Of a stretch of 64,000 nt of DNA, positions 28,730 to 39,500 are shown piece by piece (position 1 is the first letter of the stretch; the number at the start of each line of letters is the position of its first letter). Both the position numbers and the translations under genes were made by a program. Under the pieces are notes generated by a model. It was not told the DNA's origin. It made no database searches and saw nothing but the letters and a program-made list of their open reading frames with translations. Source of the DNA: Tetrapisispora phaffii CBS 4417 (taxonomy: Eukaryota > Ascomycota > Saccharomycetes > Saccharomycetales > Saccharomycetaceae). The DNA is taken from positions 62,001 through 126,000 of the forward strand of contig NC_016525.1 of the NCBI RefSeq assembly GCF_000236905.1. The letters run 5' to 3'.

Positions 28730-29378
28730 TTAAACTACTCTATCATATCTAACATTATTAATTTCACTTCCAAGCATTGCTCGTTGAACTAATTCACAAA
28801 ATCTGTTCCTGTCATTTGCTAACACTTCGGCAGCTTGTTGATTCAATGGATCTGTAGAGGTGAAATCCAAGAATAAATATAAAAGACCAATGACAATGCT
28901 GGTTAGGTCCAAGGCAGGTGACCAGTCCTCCCTCAGGATATTCAAACATATCTTGCCATTCAAATCGATGTTAGGATGAAAGATTTTATTCAAACATATT
29001 GCAGATGGAGGTTCGATAGGGTACATCTCATTGAATTTTAAATTAAACTTAAATGCACCCCCCAAATATGGTCCTTCTCGAGGTGAAATGCAGAGTGTAA
29101 TCAAAGGTTGCTCGTTCATGTCTGATAATGAAGATTGAAGTTCTAATGTACATTGTGGGGGGAGATTAAGATGATCTAAATCATTTTGTAATCTTATCCT
29201 CCCTGGTGACAATGAAATGAGATTTGGCTCCCCTGTTGTTGCGCCTCCTGTCTTCTCTAAGAATTGAGTTTCTCGTTTCTTTCTTTCTTTTAATTCACGA
29301 AGTTTCAACTAAATACCATATCAGATGTCAGTAATATGACTAAAACATCATTAAAATAATCTTTGATATACATACCAT
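28730..29378 (-). CDS. UBC12: Ubc12, E2 conjugating enzyme for Rub1/NEDD8 (spliced)
   Basis: Exon 2 (28730-29308) begins with TTG, not ATG. Directly upstream is a TAG acceptor (29309-29311), a TACTGAC branch site (29327-29333) and a GTATGT donor (29370-29375) that abuts an ATG at 29376-29378. Splicing yields MLKLREL and a 193-aa protein, close to S. cerevisiae Ubc12 (188 aa), whose gene also has an intron near its start. The UBC fold is complete: YPIEPP, the HPN motif (residues 112-114), the active-site Cys122 in KICLNILREDWSP, and a basic N-terminal tail for the E1 Ula1-Uba3. Ubc12 passes Rub1 to cullins such as Cdc53. It is convergent with CDC25 and divergent from STT4. Confidence 0.93.
29309..29375 (-). 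other. UBC12 intron, 67 nt, after a one-codon first exon
   Basis: Read on the minus strand: donor GTATGT immediately after ATG, branch site TACTGAC (one change from TACTAAC), acceptor TTTAG with about 16 nt from branch site to AG. It is short for a yeast intron. Confidence 0.9.
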
Positions 29379-29891
29379 TTCTCACTATTTTTCTGATGTT
29401 ATTTCTACCAGAGAACAACAACTTTGACAACGCTTGTGATTAGTACTTATTCATATGCTATGACAAACTCTGAATCTCAAAACATTCGATGTTATCTGCA
29501 TAGAATAAACACTTCAGTTATTTGTAATCTGTGCATTCTGGTATGGATAGAGAGACCCTTTCTCACCATATTTATTACCTTTACAAGTTCGGCTCCTTAT
29601 AATATTTTTCGGATCCCACTAATAAACCGAATTTTTCAATTGAACATATGTTCAATTGAATAACAATACAGGCTACATATAAACAAGTGTTTGATTTGAT
29701 AGCTGGATATGTTGCACGCATATTCATAAACTTATATATACTCCATTCTGTAATACTTGACAATAAGTATATATATATATATATATTGGTATTGAATTAG
29801 TCAGTGACTATCCATGTATCTAANAAGTTGTGTGCCGTTTAGTTTGTCAAGTAAATTTGTAGATGCGATACAATAGAAGTAATCAACNGTT
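29379..29891. other. Divergent intergenic UBC12/STT4
   Basis: 513 bp, AT-rich. It has a perfect 26-bp palindrome at 29635-29660, a (TA)n run near 29770-29785, and undetermined bases at 29824 and 29888. An ATG at 29863 lies 29 bases before the annotated STT4 start. Confidence 0.55.
29635..29660. repeat. Perfect 26-bp palindrome upstream of STT4
   Basis: The arms are TTCAATTGAACAT and its exact complement, with no spacer, centred on CATATG at 29647/29648. It could be a dimeric regulator site or only a cruciform-prone AT-rich sequence. No known yeast factor site is recognised. Confidence 0.6.
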
Positions 29892-32800
29892 ATGACCTCA
29901 TTGAGGTCACAAGCATTAAAAAAATTGGCCCAATTATCCTCAGATGAGTCTGCTCAATTTGGTGTGGCTAATGATGGATCCTCGACACTTGATATGCTGA
30001 CTCATTCTTTGCCAATATTCTACTCTACTAATGTGTCAAAATTATACACTATTCCATTAAATTTGAATGAGTGGGATGTTCTATATGCGATCACCTCTTC
30101 AAAAGTCAAGAGTCTTGAGCAAGCACATAAGTTATTGGATGACGTTATCTCCGTATATTTTGTCGAGTCTCCAAGACAGCGTTTTTCTGATGTGTTAATT
30201 ATGAAATTTAAACAAGAATTGTTGAGAAACCCAAATGAAATCTCGACTTTCCAACTGACTCGATTCATTTTGTCCATCTCTAACAGTTTTCCTGAGTTGA
30301 ACGATAAGTGTTTCTCATTAATCGAAAAATATTTGTCGTTGGTTCAATCACTGTTTTTGATTAAACCATCCGTGCTATTCTCATTCCTAGGTTTTTTAAA
30401 TGCAGTTTCTTCCTCCATGGACGATGTATCGATTGATTTATCTAAGAAGACATGGTGTTCAATTATCAATATCATCAATTCATCAAATTTCTTCCAAGAG
30501 ATTGAAAAAGTTTTGTCCTCGTCATCTGATTTCATCAATGACAGTGTTGTAGAATATTTCAAAGCTGGTCATGAAATTAGTGGCCCATTATTTTTCGAAG
30601 TAATTACAAGTATTGGTCTAGCTTTAGCAAATACTATTGTGTTCAAGAATATGAAAGACATCGGTATTGATATTTTAAATGATAGTCAAATGTTCTCAAG
30701 AAATATTCTACAATTAAAACACATTGAATACAATATCGATCAAGATCCTTCAATTGCAACTGATATAAATATTACAACTATTGACACTTTCAACCAAATC
30801 CTAAAGAATAATGCTGAAGTGTTAACTTCATTAACTGATTTTGCTTTGGAAAATGCTGCTGATCTTGATAATCTAGATCTATCCACTTTAAATAGAGCAA
30901 AATATACTTTTAATTCCAGAGCGAATCTATTGCAAATAACATGCTTAGTGCCATTCTATAGCAGTCTGGAATCAAAAATGTTTGAGGATATGACAAGTGT
31001 TGTCTCTAACTACATGGAAAATATTTTATTATCGGGTTATATCAGCCCACAGTTAATAAAATCTATTATTAGTTCAGTCTCCTTACTAAATTATTATACA
31101 GAAGAATATTCTTCTACTATATTACGTCTTTTCCCTATATTAGTGGCTTCAGACAACATTACGAGAGAGACTGTGGAAGAAGTATCTGTAACATTCACTT
31201 TAGGTTTACAACCTTTAAATGAGGACACTATTGTCAATACTATTTATTCAATTAATAATATGATTACCGTTAATGATAACGGTTCACCAAGCTCATTGAT
31301 AAGAGAAAGAAAGTTAACTGGAACAATTTCTAGTATGCCGATGAAGGGTAGATCATTAACTATAGATACATTAGATGCAATCAAAAACTTTTCGTCTGCA
31401 CACAATAGTCATGAAAGTAGTCCAATTCCTGGCCAATCACTATCTAATGCTACATTTCACGGAAATTTATTTGAGAATTGTATCTCAGCTTCGATTGTCA
31501 TCACAAATAATTATAATGTTCCATCTATAACTGCATTGACGACTACTATTTTAACTCAGAAGTTTGGTGTAATTTCAAAGAATTTGGACAAAATTATTAT
31601 CAAATTTTTAGCAAAACTAGTTACCTGTGTAACTAGCGCTGAATTTTCTTTAATCTTGAAGTTCTATAGACTTGCAACTCAAACGTCAGCCAAAAATGAT
31701 GATGCAAATTTATCAGCAGATATCGTTTCTGCTAAGGTTTTTATTGCAAATCAATTGAGAAAAGGGCCAAAATCTTCAGAAATTTTTAAACTGTACTTAC
31801 ATGATTTACTAGATAGCATTATATCTAGCGGTGAAGTAGAGCATAAGGAACACAGAACTGATACAGAAATCTCTAAAGTTGCTGAACAGATCTCGTCTCT
31901 TCTACGTCCATTATCAGCATTATTACCAACTCTTGATGAGGAACCTCTAGATTTAAGTTCTGATGAACTATTTACTAATATGTTTAGAAATATTTGGTTT
32001 AATATGGCTATCCATGGGTTTTATTATAATGCCGAATTTCTATTACCATACAAGAAATATTTACTGATAATTGCGTATAATACATCACCATTAGCATCTG
32101 ATTTCCCTGCCAACAAGAAAGAGATTTCTGTTGAAATGAATACAGTGTTACGTCGTAGTACATCAAGTACCATTGAAAAGAAACAAAAAAACCTTATTTC
32201 AGGGTTTTTATCCAGCAGCACAGTTCAGTCAAGATCACCAGCTTGTGAAAGAATAATGTTTTTAGCTGCAGCACATCATTTAGAATTTCTCAGGTGTGAT
32301 GCTGGCGATTGCTCAAAGATGTTATTATATTTCTCTGATTCTTCAATTATCTCTTCATCAATTTCAAGGAGTATCGACTTAATGAATACTGCAATTACGC
32401 ATAAATATACAAATTCAGTTCAGTTGGGCAATTTGGAGATATTTAATTCTAAAGCCGTTGCCAAGCAACTAAATAATATTATTTTACTACTTGCTCATAA
32501 GAACGAAATGTTACAAAACTCTGCGTTCCACACCTGTGAAAGATTAATCAAGACTGTTCCATCTTCTCTTTGTCGTCACCAGTCTCTATATACATTATTG
32601 GATTTAATGACAGTTATTTTCGATGGTGTTATTGATTGTGAAAGAAATAGATTTGAACCACATTATATTTTTCATCTGAAACATTCCAAGACAAAGGTTT
32701 TATTACAAAATTCTATTAGTTGGCGTAGAAATGCTTTATCTAGACTTTCAAAGAGTGCAAAATCTTGGATCAAAATAGTTATGAGCAAATGTCCTTTAGA

Positions 32801-35645
32801 TCTTAAAATGTTATTCCATTCATATCTTTCTGATTTTAATGATTATAATATCGAACACACAGTTGAGTACGGTGTTTCTTTTGCAATTGAAATGGCTGGT
32901 GCTATTTTACCTGTTGATAGAGAGCTATCTCGATTAAGCCTGGTTGGTAATGAAAAACCAAATAATATAGCTGGTTTCTTTTCTCAGCATTCATGGAAAT
33001 CTAAATATTTGGTTGATATGGTAATTTCATCATCTCCTGTTGATATTTACAAACAAATCGGTGAATATGCACAATCAATTAGAACCTGTATTTCAGAAAA
33101 AACCACAATTGGACAAGACTTGTTAAACAAAATTTTTGATCTTTCATTTGCACTAATTATTAACAGAACTCCTGGATCCATAAGTCTAATTAAAGATTTA
33201 GTTCACATCCCTTTTGAAATATTAACTGGTAATTCTATGAAAACAGGTATTAATATTTGGTTATCAATAATGAAGGAAAGAGAAGATCTTTCTTTCTACT
33301 TATTGTCTGAAATTGGAATGTGTTGGATGCGGTCTATTGATAATAAAATTGGTTTATACTCTAATGAACTTGATTTAGTTAAAGAAGAAAATCAAATGAT
33401 GGAATATAAAGAATATAATAAAAAGCTAATTAACAAGAATATTTCTTTGGCAGAGTCATTATTAAAGCCTCATAGATTATTAATAAACTTTTTGAGTTCA
33501 TATTTTGAGGGATCTATGTTCCAAAGTCATTCCTTGTTAAAATTATTTAACATTTGGATTTTGAATGCGGTCACTGAATTGAAAACAGCTTCCTTACACC
33601 CCTATGCTAGGTTAGTTCGTAATGAATTGATAATATTTGCTATATTGGTGCTCAATGCAAACTTAAAGAGGCCAACAAAAGCAATCCCAGACTTATCATC
33701 TTCTATCGTTATTGGTAATTTATCATGGTTCAAAAAACCTCTTTCTTGGCCATTTGGTGCTGATCAATTGAGAAATGAAGCCGATTTGGCAGTTTCAGTT
33801 GAATTATTATCAAAATTAGAACATATAATGCCAACATTAAGTGCATATTGTAAAAATGAATCTGCACTATTGAAAATAGCTTTAAAATTGGATATTTATA
33901 ATATGAAAACATGGTTATCTCCTTTAGCAAAAATTGATAAACCGAAAACACCATTAAGCTTAGAACTATTGAACGCTGCAATTAAAATTGATCCTCAAAT
34001 CGCATATAACATATCACAGTTTTTGAATGTCGACAAGGGTAAATCTGCTTTATTGTCAGCTATCGTTAGTAACCCGCTTCAATTCGTCGGTGTTTCTGAT
34101 GTTTTGGATTTATTACTATCTTCAAGTTCTTCTAGCAAAGATAGAAACAATTTGCACTACATTACTTATTGGAGCCCAACTACTCCATTAAAGTCCATTA
34201 ATTTATTATTGCCACCTTGGACAACCAATAAATATATTTTACAATATGCTGTTTATTCATTAGAATCTCATGATGTCAATGTTACGTTCTTTTATGTTCC
34301 TCAAATTGTTCAATGTTTAAGATATGATAAGACAGGTTATGTGGAAAGATTGATATTAGACACTGCAATGATAAGCGTTTTATTTTCCCATCAAATTATT
34401 TGGAATATGTTAGCAAACTGTTATAAGGGTGATGAAGGTTTAATTGAAGACGAAATCAAACCTAAATTAGATTTAGTAAGAAAAAGATTAGTCGCCAAAT
34501 TTTCTACCAGACATAGAGAGTTTTATGAAAGAGAATTTAAGTTCTTCAATGAGGTTACTGGTATTTCTGGTAAATTAAAACCTTACATTAAAAAGAGTAA
34601 AGCAGAGAAGAAACAAAAAATTGATGAAGAGATGGCTAAAATCGATGTTGAGCCTGGTGTGTATTTGCCATCAAATCCAGATGGTGTAGTGGTTGATATT
34701 GCTCGTAAGAGCGGTAAACCTTTACAATCTCATGCTAAAGCACCATTCATGGCTACTTTTAAAATCAAGAGGGAAGTAGAGCCTGACGACTCGACTGCTA
34801 GTTTATCATCCAATGCTGAGGGTGAGTCCAGTAAAAATGGAAATAAGAAGCTTGTTGAAAAGTGGCAAGCCGCTATTTTCAAGGTTGGTGATGATTGTAG
34901 ACAGGATGTTTTGGCTTTGCAATTGATATCTTTGTTTAGAACCATCTGGTCAAATATTGGATTAGATGTTTTTGTTTTCCCTTATCGTGTCACTGCAACT
35001 GCTCCAGGTTGTGGTGTTATTGATGTTTTACCAAACTCTATATCTCGTGATATGTTAGGTCGTGAGGCTGTGAATGGCTTATTTGAGTATTTTATTACTA
35101 AATTTGGTAACGAAACAACATTCGAATTCCAAAATGCAAGAAATAACTTTATTAAATCTCTAGCTGGTTATAGCGTCATTTCATATTTATTACAATTCAA
35201 GGATAGACATAACGGTAACATTATGTATGATGATCAAGGTCATTGTTTGCATATTGATTTTGGTTTTATTTTTGACATTGTCCCAGGTGGTGTCAAATTT
35301 GAAGCCGTGCCATTTAAATTAACCAAGGAAATGGTCAATGTAATGGGTGGTTCAAAAGATACCGCAGCGTTTAAAGATTTTGAAGAATTATGTATCAAGG
35401 CATACTTATCTGCAAGGGTTCATATGGATGCCATCATTCAATGTATCGAACCAATGATCGGTTCTGGATTACCTTGTTTCAAAGGTAGTAAGACCATCAA
35501 AAATTTGCAGAATAGATTCCAACCACAAAGAACTGACCAAGAAGCTGCTGTCTTTATGAAGGGCTTGATTAAAAAATCATATGAAAGTTTGTTTACTAAA
35601 GGTTATGACGAGTTCCAAAGGTTAACTAACGGGATTCCATATTAA
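29892..35645 (+). CDS. STT4: Stt4 phosphatidylinositol 4-kinase (type III alpha)
   Basis: The frame encodes 1917 aa (S. cerevisiae: about 1900). Most is helical solenoid (HEAT-like) without obvious motifs. The C-terminal 280 residues are a PI3/PI4-kinase domain with FKVGDDCRQDVLALQL (about residue 1665), the catalytic DRHNGN (about 1771) and the activation-loop HIDFGF. The sequence ends QRLTNGIPY, as expected for PI4K-alpha proteins, and a lipid kinase unique region precedes the catalytic domain. Stt4 makes plasma-membrane PI4P with Efr3 and Ypp1, feeding Mss4 and Pkc1 signalling. UBC12 and STT4 are divergent neighbours in S. cerevisiae too. The true start may be ATG 29863 if the undetermined base at 29888 hides one more base. 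Confidence 0.96.
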   Translation: MTSLRSQALKKLAQLSSDESAQFGVANDGSSTLDMLTHSLPIFYSTNVSKLYTIPLNLNEWDVLYAITSSKVKSLEQAHKLLDDVISVYFVESPRQRFSDVLIMKFKQELLRNPNEISTFQLTRFILSISNSFPELNDKCFSLIEKYLSLVQSLFLIKPSVLFSFLGFLNAVSSSMDDVSIDLSKKTWCSIINIINSSNFFQEIEKVLSSSSDFINDSVVEYFKAGHEISGPLFFEVITSIGLALANTIVFKNMKDIGIDILNDSQMFSRNILQLKHIEYNIDQDPSIATDINITTIDTFNQILKNNAEVLTSLTDFALENAADLDNLDLSTLNRAKYTFNSRANLLQITCLVPFYSSLESKMFEDMTSVVSNYMENILLSGYISPQLIKSIISSVSLLNYYTEEYSSTILRLFPILVASDNITRETVEEVSVTFTLGLQPLNEDTIVNTIYSINNMITVNDNGSPSSLIRERKLTGTISSMPMKGRSLTIDTLDAIKNFSSAHNSHESSPIPGQSLSNATFHGNLFENCISASIVITNNYNVPSITALTTTILTQKFGVISKNLDKIIIKFLAKLVTCVTSAEFSLILKFYRLATQTSAKNDDANLSADIVSAKVFIANQLRKGPKSSEIFKLYLHDLLDSIISSGEVEHKEHRTDTEISKVAEQISSLLRPLSALLPTLDEEPLDLSSDELFTNMFRNIWFNMAIHGFYYNAEFLLPYKKYLLIIAYNTSPLASDFPANKKEISVEMNTVLRRSTSSTIEKKQKNLISGFLSSSTVQSRSPACERIMFLAAAHHLEFLRCDAGDCSKMLLYFSDSSIISSSISRSIDLMNTAITHKYTNSVQLGNLEIFNSKAVAKQLNNIILLLAHKNEMLQNSAFHTCERLIKTVPSSLCRHQSLYTLLDLMTVIFDGVIDCERNRFEPHYIFHLKHSKTKVLLQNSISWRRNALSRLSKSAKSWIKIVMSKCPLDLKMLFHSYLSDFNDYNIEHTVEYGVSFAIEMAGAILPVDRELSRLSLVGNEKPNNIAGFFSQHSWKSKYLVDMVISSSPVDIYKQIGEYAQSIRTCISEKTTIGQDLLNKIFDLSFALIINRTPGSISLIKDLVHIPFEILTGNSMKTGINIWLSIMKEREDLSFYLLSEIGMCWMRSIDNKIGLYSNELDLVKEENQMMEYKEYNKKLINKNISLAESLLKPHRLLINFLSSYFEGSMFQSHSLLKLFNIWILNAVTELKTASLHPYARLVRNELIIFAILVLNANLKRPTKAIPDLSSSIVIGNLSWFKKPLSWPFGADQLRNEADLAVSVELLSKLEHIMPTLSAYCKNESALLKIALKLDIYNMKTWLSPLAKIDKPKTPLSLELLNAAIKIDPQIAYNISQFLNVDKGKSALLSAIVSNPLQFVGVSDVLDLLLSSSSSSKDRNNLHYITYWSPTTPLKSINLLLPPWTTNKYILQYAVYSLESHDVNVTFFYVPQIVQCLRYDKTGYVERLILDTAMISVLFSHQIIWNMLANCYKGDEGLIEDEIKPKLDLVRKRLVAKFSTRHREFYEREFKFFNEVTGISGKLKPYIKKSKAEKKQKIDEEMAKIDVEPGVYLPSNPDGVVVDIARKSGKPLQSHAKAPFMATFKIKREVEPDDSTASLSSNAEGESSKNGNKKLVEKWQAAIFKVGDDCRQDVLALQLISLFRTIWSNIGLDVFVFPYRVTATAPGCGVIDVLPNSISRDMLGREAVNGLFEYFITKFGNETTFEFQNARNNFIKSLAGYSVISYLLQFKDRHNGNIMYDDQGHCLHIDFGFIFDIVPGGVKFEAVPFKLTKEMVNVMGGSKDTAAFKDFEELCIKAYLSARVHMDAIIQCIEPMIGSGLPCFKGSKTIKNLQNRFQPQRTDQEAAVFMKGLIKKSYESLFTKGYDEFQRLTNGIPY

Positions 35646-36502
35646 TGACATTAGAATCCGGTAAATTTATTGCATAATTTTTATAAAATATAGTAACAAG
35701 ACGTGTTTATTTGTTTATGTGTTTCAACAATGTATATAAACATATCTATAATAATTAATATCTCCAATTTATAGTTCACTCAATAGTTAACCTCATATGG
35801 AAGATCAATTCGATTGATAGCTCTGACATACCCAATACCATCTCAGGATATGACAATATCAAAGAGCAGCTAATGTCTTAACAAGGAAATTATCGATTGG
35901 ATAAAAGTTACTAAAACTACAAGAGAGAAGGCTTTAACAAACTCTTCAAGGTATACGGCCCATCTTGTATATAATTACTTATCAAAGCTATTTTCATCGC
36001 TTTCTTATGCTATGAGTAACTAAAGAAGTCAACTTTTCAATCAGTTAAAGAGTCAGTTTACCTGCAACGTATGTCCCGCCTATAATGAAGCAACCACCAG
36101 AACATTCCTTAACTGATAACGGAAAAGAAGTTGACCTTGATATAAAACATATTTTACTTTAGTATATATACCTCTAACCAATTGAAGCAACTAATCATTT
36201 GCTTTATCGGTTAGAAGCATACATGCTATAATAAAACCTGAAATTTCGACATCTTATCGAAGAAGCATCTAAAAGGATAATGGCATTTTTTATTTCGAAA
36301 TTGAATAAAATATTGGTTTAAGAGTGAAAGGGCGCTAGGAATATTGCACCCTATTATTTTCTAAATTCACAACATAAGTTGATAATATATATAGGAGTTT
36401 ATATAAGAGCAACGTATTTTTATTAACCAGTTTGCCTTTTACTATAAATTAGCTAACCATACGAAGGCGTATGATATCTAAGCTTCACTTATAGAAACAA
36501 CC
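35646..36502. other. Intergenic STT4/BPT1
   Basis: 857 bp, AT-rich. TTACTAA (35908-35914) is a Yap1-type response element, plausible for a metal/glutathione-conjugate pump but short enough to be chance. No gene is seen. Confidence 0.45.
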
Positions 36503-39500
36503 ATGTTTTCGAATGTTACCATGGGCTGTCCCAATGGGTTCCATCCATACCTAGATAACCACACAAATGCACTCACTCCATGCTTTCTATCTCTAGTGAA
36601 TCTTGTGTCGGTGCTATTTTTCAGTTGCGTTGGTGTTATACAACTTATTCAGTTACTTCGTGAGACTAAAATCCCTCCAAATTTCAAATATAAATTCAGA
36701 TGGAGTTCACTCCCATCAAGACATTTATTACATATTACAGATATATCTTTGCAAGTTGTCATACTAGTCTTGCAACTTTGTGTTTTATTTAGCAATTCCA
36801 AGTCTGAACAGCCATTGATCACACAATATGCCATATTATCAAATATTGGATTTTTAGTTCTCATATCATACCCAACACAGTACTTAGAATACTATAAGAG
36901 TCCATGTACCATTGGTAACCAAATATTCTATTTTATGTTTCAAATATGTTTAGTATCTTTTCAAATTATTCAACGATTCACCCATGGCAATAGAGACGCA
37001 TTAGTGACAGTGTCAGGAAAATACTCTTCCATATTGGAATGTCTTCTATTGTTCAATACTATCGTTATTTTTATATATGAAACGAGATATTTTAAGCCAG
37101 CTCCTCAAGTTATCGACTTCTACAAGTCCAATGATTTATTTATTACTAACCATGCATTGGCTGATATTTGGTTTATGTGGATGAATAAACTGATTTCCCA
37201 AACCTACAAAGATAAAAAAATTAAGGATCCTCATAATTTACCTTTACCTCCAATCGATTTAGATATTAGAACTATTGCCACTAGAATGGAAAGCTCATGG
37301 GAAAAACAGAAATGGAATGGCACAAATTCCATATTGAGAGTTATCTTAACTACATTTTGCAAATCGTTGATTATTGCTATGTTATATGAAACAACGACTG
37401 ACATATTGACTGTAATCGAACCACAGTTCCTAAGAGTTTTCATTAAAACATTTGAAATGAATGAAACTAATGTTTATCCCCCTTTACAAGGTGCAATAAT
37501 TGTAGTCGCTTTATTCTTATCAAAGTTTATTTCGACTTTATTAGGAAATCAATTTTATATTAAGATATTTGAAGTAGGTTTGGGTATTAGGGGTTCATTG
37601 ATGGCATTGGTATATAAAAAATCATTAAGAATTTCATCTGATGCTCGTCAAAAACATTCTTCTGGTGACATCATCAATTTAATGTCTACTGATGTCTTGA
37701 ATCTACAAAGATTTTTTGAAAACTCTCAATCCATCATTGGTGCACCAATTCAAATTGTTATTGTATTGATTTCGTTATATTTGTTATTAGATAAGGCAGT
37801 TTTTGCTGGTATGATTAGTATGGTGATTATGATTCCAATAAACGCATATTTATCGAGAAAAGTCGGTTCATTGTATAAAACTCAAATGAAGTACAAGGAT
37901 TCTAGACTAACAATATTGACCGAAATTTTAAATTCTATCAAGTCTATCAAATTATACTCATGGGAAAAACCAATGCTAAAGAAGTTATTACATGTCAGAA
38001 ACGATTTAGAGTTAGAAAATTTTAAAAAAATTGGTATCTTTAGTAATCTTATCTTTTTTGCATGGAATTGCGTTCCTCTAATGGTCACTTGTTCTACTTT
38101 CTTAATCTTTTCTATGATCAGTGACGTTCCGCTATCACCAGATATCATTTTCCCTTCGTTAACATTATTCAACATTTTAAATGATGCAATCTATGTTGTA
38201 CCATCGACCATAAATGATGTTATTCAAGCTAACATCTCTATGAAAAGATTAAGAGACTTTTTATTAGCTGAAGAACTAGATGATTCGTTTATTGAGTATA
38301 AATCGCCTTCTGAAACTGATGATGCTCCGGTAATTGAAATTAATAATGCTACCTTTTTATGGCAATCTAAGAAAATAATTAATGAAAACAGCAGCACAGA
38401 TGAAGAAAGTAATATTGAAACATCGAAAGCTGCTCTAAAAAATATTGATAACTTTACCGTAAAAAAGGGTAGTCTAACGTGTATTGTTGGTAAAGTTGGT
38501 TCTGGTAAGAGTACCATATTACACGCAATTTTAGGTCAATTACCATGTATAAGTGCTTTAGACCAAACCAGGGCTCCAAAAGTTACTATTAGAGCTACCA
38601 GCATTGCTTACTGTCCACAAGAAGCATGGATCATGAATAGTTCAGTCAAAGAAAATATCGTTTTTGGTCACAAACATGATGAAAACTATTATAACCTTGT
38701 TATCCAAGCTTGTCAATTAGCATCAGATCTAAGCATTTTACCGGATGGAGATGAAACTATAGTGGGTGAGAAAGGTATTTCTTTAGTCGGGGGGGTACAA
38801 AAGGCACGTATATCGCTAGCTAGAGCGGTATACGCGAGAGCTGATGTATATTTATTAGATGACATATTGTCTGCAGTAGATGCACACGTCAGTAAAAACA
38901 TTATTAAATATGTTTTAAGTAAGGAAACGGGTTTACTGAGAAATAAGACAATTATTTTATCTACAAATAATGTTAACGTTTTAAAGAATTCTCAAAAAAT
39001 ATACGCAATTGAAAAGGGTGAAATTGTTGAAGAGAGTGATTATGAAAATGTTATGAACTCTTCAGATGCTTCCAGAATCAAAAAGCTAATTGAAGAGTTT
39101 GGAACTAGTACCTCAAATTCTAATGAAGTCAAAGAAACCAGTAGCGAGAATTCCTCGAGTGAAATTGAGGATAAAACTTCCAATGCAACTGAACTCTTGA
39201 AAAAGAAAGATATTGATGAAGATAATGATATTGTAGAATCCATAGTTTCTTTTGATGCAGAAAATATGTTCCAAAATATTTCAATGGTCAATTCTAGAAG
39301 AGCATCCATGGCTACCCTAAAGCGTAAGCCAGTACTTGATTTAGATAAATCAAAGAAAAAAACAGCTCAACAAGAAGAGACAAAAGAAGAAGGGCGTGTT
39401 AAAACTAGAGTTTACATAGCCTATATCAAAGCTTGTGGTGTTACTGGTGTTATTTTGTTTTTTGTTTTTATGATTTTGACTAGAATATTCGATTTAGCAG

